The notes beneath the pieces were generated by a model. That model saw only the letters and a list, made by a program, of their open reading frames with translations, was not told the origin of the DNA and searched no databases. 64,000 nucleotides of DNA from Gemmatimonadota bacterium (GTDB lineage: Bacteria > Gemmatimonadota > Gemmatimonadetes > Gemmatimonadales > Gemmatimonadaceae): positions 1-64,000 of the forward strand of contig JAQBPX010000023.1 of the NCBI GenBank assembly GCA_028287305.1. Direction: 5' to 3'. The position numbers and the translations under genes were made by a program. Of the stretch, positions 61,729 through 64,000 are shown piece by piece (the stretch's first letter is position 1; each line of letters opens with the position of its first letter).

Positions 61729-62994
61729 TTACCGAAGCCCGGGCCGTAGAAACAGCGTCGAGAGGAACTTCGCGTTCAGCACCTCCGAAGCCGGCACAAA
61801 ATCGCCAGTGACGCCGATGAGAAGGTCAGCCATGTCGCGTCTCCGCGAAAGGGTCGTGGCCGCGCGATTCATCACCGCCGGAATCGCCACGGCGGCTCCG
61901 ATGAGGCGTTCCACCCACCACTTCCCGCCGAACTCGCGACGCCGGGCCGCGTCATACGCGGCAAGCGCCCGTTGCGCCGAGCGAGAATCACTGGCGCCGA
62001 GAAACGAAAGGCCAGCCGCCCCCGCCATCTCCCCGCCGCGCAGCGCGCAGTAGACTCCCTCGCCGGTGAACGGGTCGAAGAAGTCCGCGGCATCGCCCAC
62101 GAGCAGCGCGCCCGGCGCCCACGCGCGCTTCGCGCTCACGGCGAACGGCCCCACCGCGCGCATGGGCTCCGTGAGCGTGGCACCCGCGAACCGCGCCGCG
62201 AGATGCGGATGCGCCGCGATCCACGACCGGAACACGCCCTCCGCCCCGCCGCCGAAGCGCCCGGATGACCAGCGCTTCACCGCGCTCGCCGGCAGCACGA
62301 GCGACGCATTCGTGCAGCCGCCCACGTCCGCGATTCCCACGAACCCGTCGCGCTCCACGTGCATCTCGCACCAGTCGCTCACGTCGCGCACGCCCTGCCA
62401 GTGCGAGACGAACGCGATGCGTCGCGGCCACGCGAGACGCCCCGCGAGGCCGAGGTCGCTCGAGACCACCGACCGCAACCCGTCGGCGCCGATCACGAGG
62501 CGCGCATGAATCTCCGAGGCCCGGCCATGCTCGTCCGTGACGCGCACGCCGGTCGCCGCGCCCGCATCATCGCGCAGCACCGAGCGCACGCGCATCCCCT
62601 CGCGCACCTCGGCGCCCGCGTGCGCGGCGCGCGCGAGCAGCAGCGGGTCGAGCGATTCGCGCCTGATCGCGATCCCGCGATCGCGAGAGCCGGCAAACCG
62701 ACCCGCCCCGAGAAAGTCCCCGCGGATCTCGGCCCCTCCCGGCGCGCGCACGAGCATGCCGGCGATCGGGCGAGCCTCGGCGTCGACGTCCTGCAGCACG
62801 CCCATCTTCGCGAGGATGCGCGCCGCCTGGGGACTCACGCACTCGGCGCACGGCTTCGAGCGGGGGAAGCGCGCGCGGTCGAGCACCAGCACCCGCGCGC
62901 CCGCCTGCGCCAGCGCGAACGCGGTCGAGGATCCGGCGGGTCCGCCGCCGACCACCACCGCATCGAGCACGGGTCGCGCGAGGCGCCCGGTCAC
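61729..62994 (-). CDS. Geranylgeranyl reductase-family FAD oxidoreductase
   Basis: A 421-residue flavoprotein: FAD-binding VVVGGGPAGSSTAFALAQ, RFPRSKPCAECVSP (GGR-type KPC motif), and the second FAD motif ALLVGDAADFFDPFTGEGVYCAL. The family reduces prenyl or aromatic double bonds; many members sit in type III PKS or quinone/carotenoid clusters and act with a methyltransferase. GTG 62994 overlaps the DUF92 stop. Likely substrate is a lipid or polyketide product of the set. Confidence 0.9.
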   Translation of the reverse strand: MTGRLARPVLDAVVVGGGPAGSSTAFALAQAGARVLVLDRARFPRSKPCAECVSPQAARILAKMGVLQDVDAEARPIAGMLVRAPGGAEIRGDFLGAGRFAGSRDRGIAIRRESLDPLLLARAAHAGAEVREGMRVRSVLRDDAGAATGVRVTDEHGRASEIHARLVIGADGLRSVVSSDLGLAGRLAWPRRIAFVSHWQGVRDVSDWCEMHVERDGFVGIADVGGCTNASLVLPASAVKRWSSGRFGGGAEGVFRSWIAAHPHLAARFAGATLTEPMRAVGPFAVSAKRAWAPGALLVGDAADFFDPFTGEGVYCALRGGEMAGAAGLSFLGASDSRSAQRALAAYDAARRREFGGKWWVERLIGAAVAIPAVMNRAATTLSRRRDMADLLIGVTGDFVPASEVLNAKFLSTLFLRPGLR

Positions 62995-63743
62995 GCGAGG
63001 ATCGCCGCCGATATCACGCCGCCCGCGAGCGTCGCCAGCAGGTTCACGATGTCGTTGTCCATGCGCGCCACGCCTCCGGTCACTCGCGTGCGCACGCCGC
63101 AGGAATGCGTCACGCGCTCCGTAGGCTCAGAGCACGCATCGCACCAGCGGCGCTCCTGCACGAATGCGCCGATGAGCGTATCGGCCGCGCAGCCGCTGAG
63201 GCCGCCGATGAACGCCATCGTCGCGAGCTCGCGCCCGAACCCCAGTGCAAGGGCCACGAGCGCCACCAGCGCGGCGCCGAGCAACGCCCCGCCGATGCCG
63301 AATGCGGACACTGCACCCGACGTCCCGGCGGGCACGCGCGTGAGCTCCCGGATCCCCAGCGGGGTGCCGCCGAGTGCGACGCCGAGCTCGGTCGCCCAGC
63401 TGTCGGAGCTCGACGCGGCCAGGCTGCCGAGCGCGAAGGCGAGCAGCAGCGCGTGGTATTCCCCCCCGGTCATGGCTGCTGCGGCACAGCCGATCGCGAA
63501 CACGCCCCCGTTCGCCAGTACCTGCATCGCGTCGCGCTCGCCCCCCTTGCTCACCACTCGTCCCGTGGCGGCGTCCTTGTCGCTCGCGCGCCAGCGCGAC
63601 ACCAGCGTGGCGCTGGCGAAGTACGCCACGAGCAGCGCGGCAGCGTTCCACCCGGCCGACACCGCTGCGCCGCCGACGACGGTGGCCGCCAGCGCACCCG
63701 ACGTGCTGAGCGCGCGCACTCGCCTGGCCACCAGCGCGATCAC
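62991..63743 (-). CDS. DUF92 family integral membrane protein
   Basis: A 250-residue multi-TM protein. RALSTSGALAATVVGGAAVSAGWN, SKGGERDAMQVLANGGVFAI, ALGSLAASSSDSWATELG and LTRVPAGTSGAVSAFGIGGAL are the DUF92 blocks; these proteins include phytyl-phosphate kinase (VTE6)-like members, so prenyl-lipid metabolism is a fair guess. GTG 63743 is the first plausible start, but hydrophobic coding sequence (ISPLERIAAGSLAAA) runs up to 63785 without a standard start codon, so the true N-terminus may be missed. The anti-sigma gene ends 50 bp upstream. Confidence 0.85.
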   Translation of the reverse strand: MIALVARRVRALSTSGALAATVVGGAAVSAGWNAAALLVAYFASATLVSRWRASDKDAATGRVVSKGGERDAMQVLANGGVFAIGCAAAAMTGGEYHALLLAFALGSLAASSSDSWATELGVALGGTPLGIRELTRVPAGTSGAVSAFGIGGALLGAALVALVALALGFGRELATMAFIGGLSGCAADTLIGAFVQERRWCDACSEPTERVTHSCGVRTRVTGGVARMDNDIVNLLATLAGGVISAAILA

Positions 63744-63793
63744 CGCGGCGGCCAGCGACCCTGCGGCGATCCGTTCGAGCGGTGAGATGATGC

Positions 63794-64000
63794 CTACCCG
63801 TGCGTGTCGAACAGCTGCGCCACCCTGCTCCGGAGCGCCGCGGGCGCGAACTGGACCTCGTGGTTCGCGTGCCGCCGCATCATCGCCTCGAAGCGCCGCT
63901 CGTGGCCGAGCGTGCCGGCGCAATCCGGGCAGGCGGCGGCATGCGCGGCGAGCGCGACTGCCTCGCGTGGCGCGACCCGCCCCGCGGCGAGCGCCGACAC
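63794..64000 (-). CDS. Anti-sigma factor zinc-finger domain protein, N-terminus cut by window edge
   Basis: A 68-residue fragment with AHAAACPDCAGTLGHE, the His-x3-Cys-x2-Cys pattern of zf-HC2 anti-sigma (ZAS) domains, followed by a basic helical tail ending LFDTHG. Such proteins hold an ECF sigma factor in check and respond to envelope or redox signals; the sigma gene would normally lie just upstream (beyond 64000). It precedes the DUF92 gene. Confidence 0.78.
   Translation of the reverse strand: MSALAAGRVAPREAVALAAHAAACPDCAGTLGHERRFEAMMRRHANHEVQFAPAALRSRVAQLFDTHG

Noticed and set aside
63744-63923. DUF92 gene starting at TTG 63923
   Set aside because: The sequence before GTG 63743, up to about 63797, is a shadow of the anti-sigma gene; only the part from about 63785 looks like the family and has no standard start.

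Overview
This window reads as a GC-rich bacterial chromosome segment, most likely from a member of the Gemmatimonadota (inference). Features typical of that phylum are a stand-alone TonB plug protein with a CarboxypepD-like domain, a DUF5916 outer-membrane protein, giant Ser/Thr kinases carrying TPR arrays, secreted M28, S9 and M16 peptidases, a dense set of signal-peptide proteins, and genes chained by 1-4 nt start/stop overlaps. I see no rRNA, tRNA, CRISPR array, transposase or phage gene. The cell envelope is Gram-negative-like.

Layout. 1-6.5 kb: a lipoprotein-like gene cut by the window edge, aconitase, an M20 deacylase, a patatin fused to a ferredoxin domain, and a DUF2279-like protein. 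6.5-13 kb: an APC permease, a kynureninase-like enzyme, a class A beta-lactamase-like serine hydrolase, a TonB plug protein, and a class D sortase overlapping its probable substrate gene. 13-21 kb: psuG, two TPR proteins, an ABC exporter and an M16 peptidase in one co-directional run, then a DUF486 protein. 21-26.7 kb (mostly minus strand): M28 peptidase, SpeD-like protein and a membrane protein with a TIM-barrel-like domain as a coupled trio, then a cNMP-binding protein, a CDP-alcohol phosphatidyltransferase and a small secreted protein framed by inverted repeats. 26.7-36.5 kb: an alpha/beta hydrolase, a DsbA-VKOR disulfide module, acetyl-CoA synthetase, and an S9 peptidase-GNAT-lipoprotein-GMC oxidoreductase operon. 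36.6-48.5 kb: an SDR, a LytTR/LytS two-component pair, a DUF5916 protein and two tandem paralogous Ser/Thr kinases. 48.5-56.1 kb: ccmABCD followed by cobA/hemD and hemC, then hemB, an aldo/keto reductase and ppa, so cytochrome c maturation and tetrapyrrole synthesis lie side by side. 56.4-64 kb: small membrane proteins, a DUF1707 protein, an aquaporin, then a minus-strand set (fabF-like ketosynthase, SRPBCC protein, methyltransferase, flavin reductase, GGR-type FAD oxidoreductase, DUF92 protein and an anti-sigma zinc-finger protein cut by the edge) that may form a small polyketide or lipid-modifying pathway.

The intergenic DNA is unusually structured. There are five copies of a short dispersed repeat whose minus frame reads PERSEGS, and four of them supply the ends of proteins. 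There is a hairpin repeat family, heptanucleotide AGTACT arrays on both sides of hemB-AKR-ppa, a 232-bp element with 37-nt inverted ends, a gene bracketed by near-perfect 37-nt inverted repeats, and long hairpins between convergent genes.

The most interesting protein-level points are the SpeD-like protein with Cys in place of the autocleavage Ser, the patatin-ferredoxin fusion, the sortase-substrate pair, and the fabF-centred cluster.
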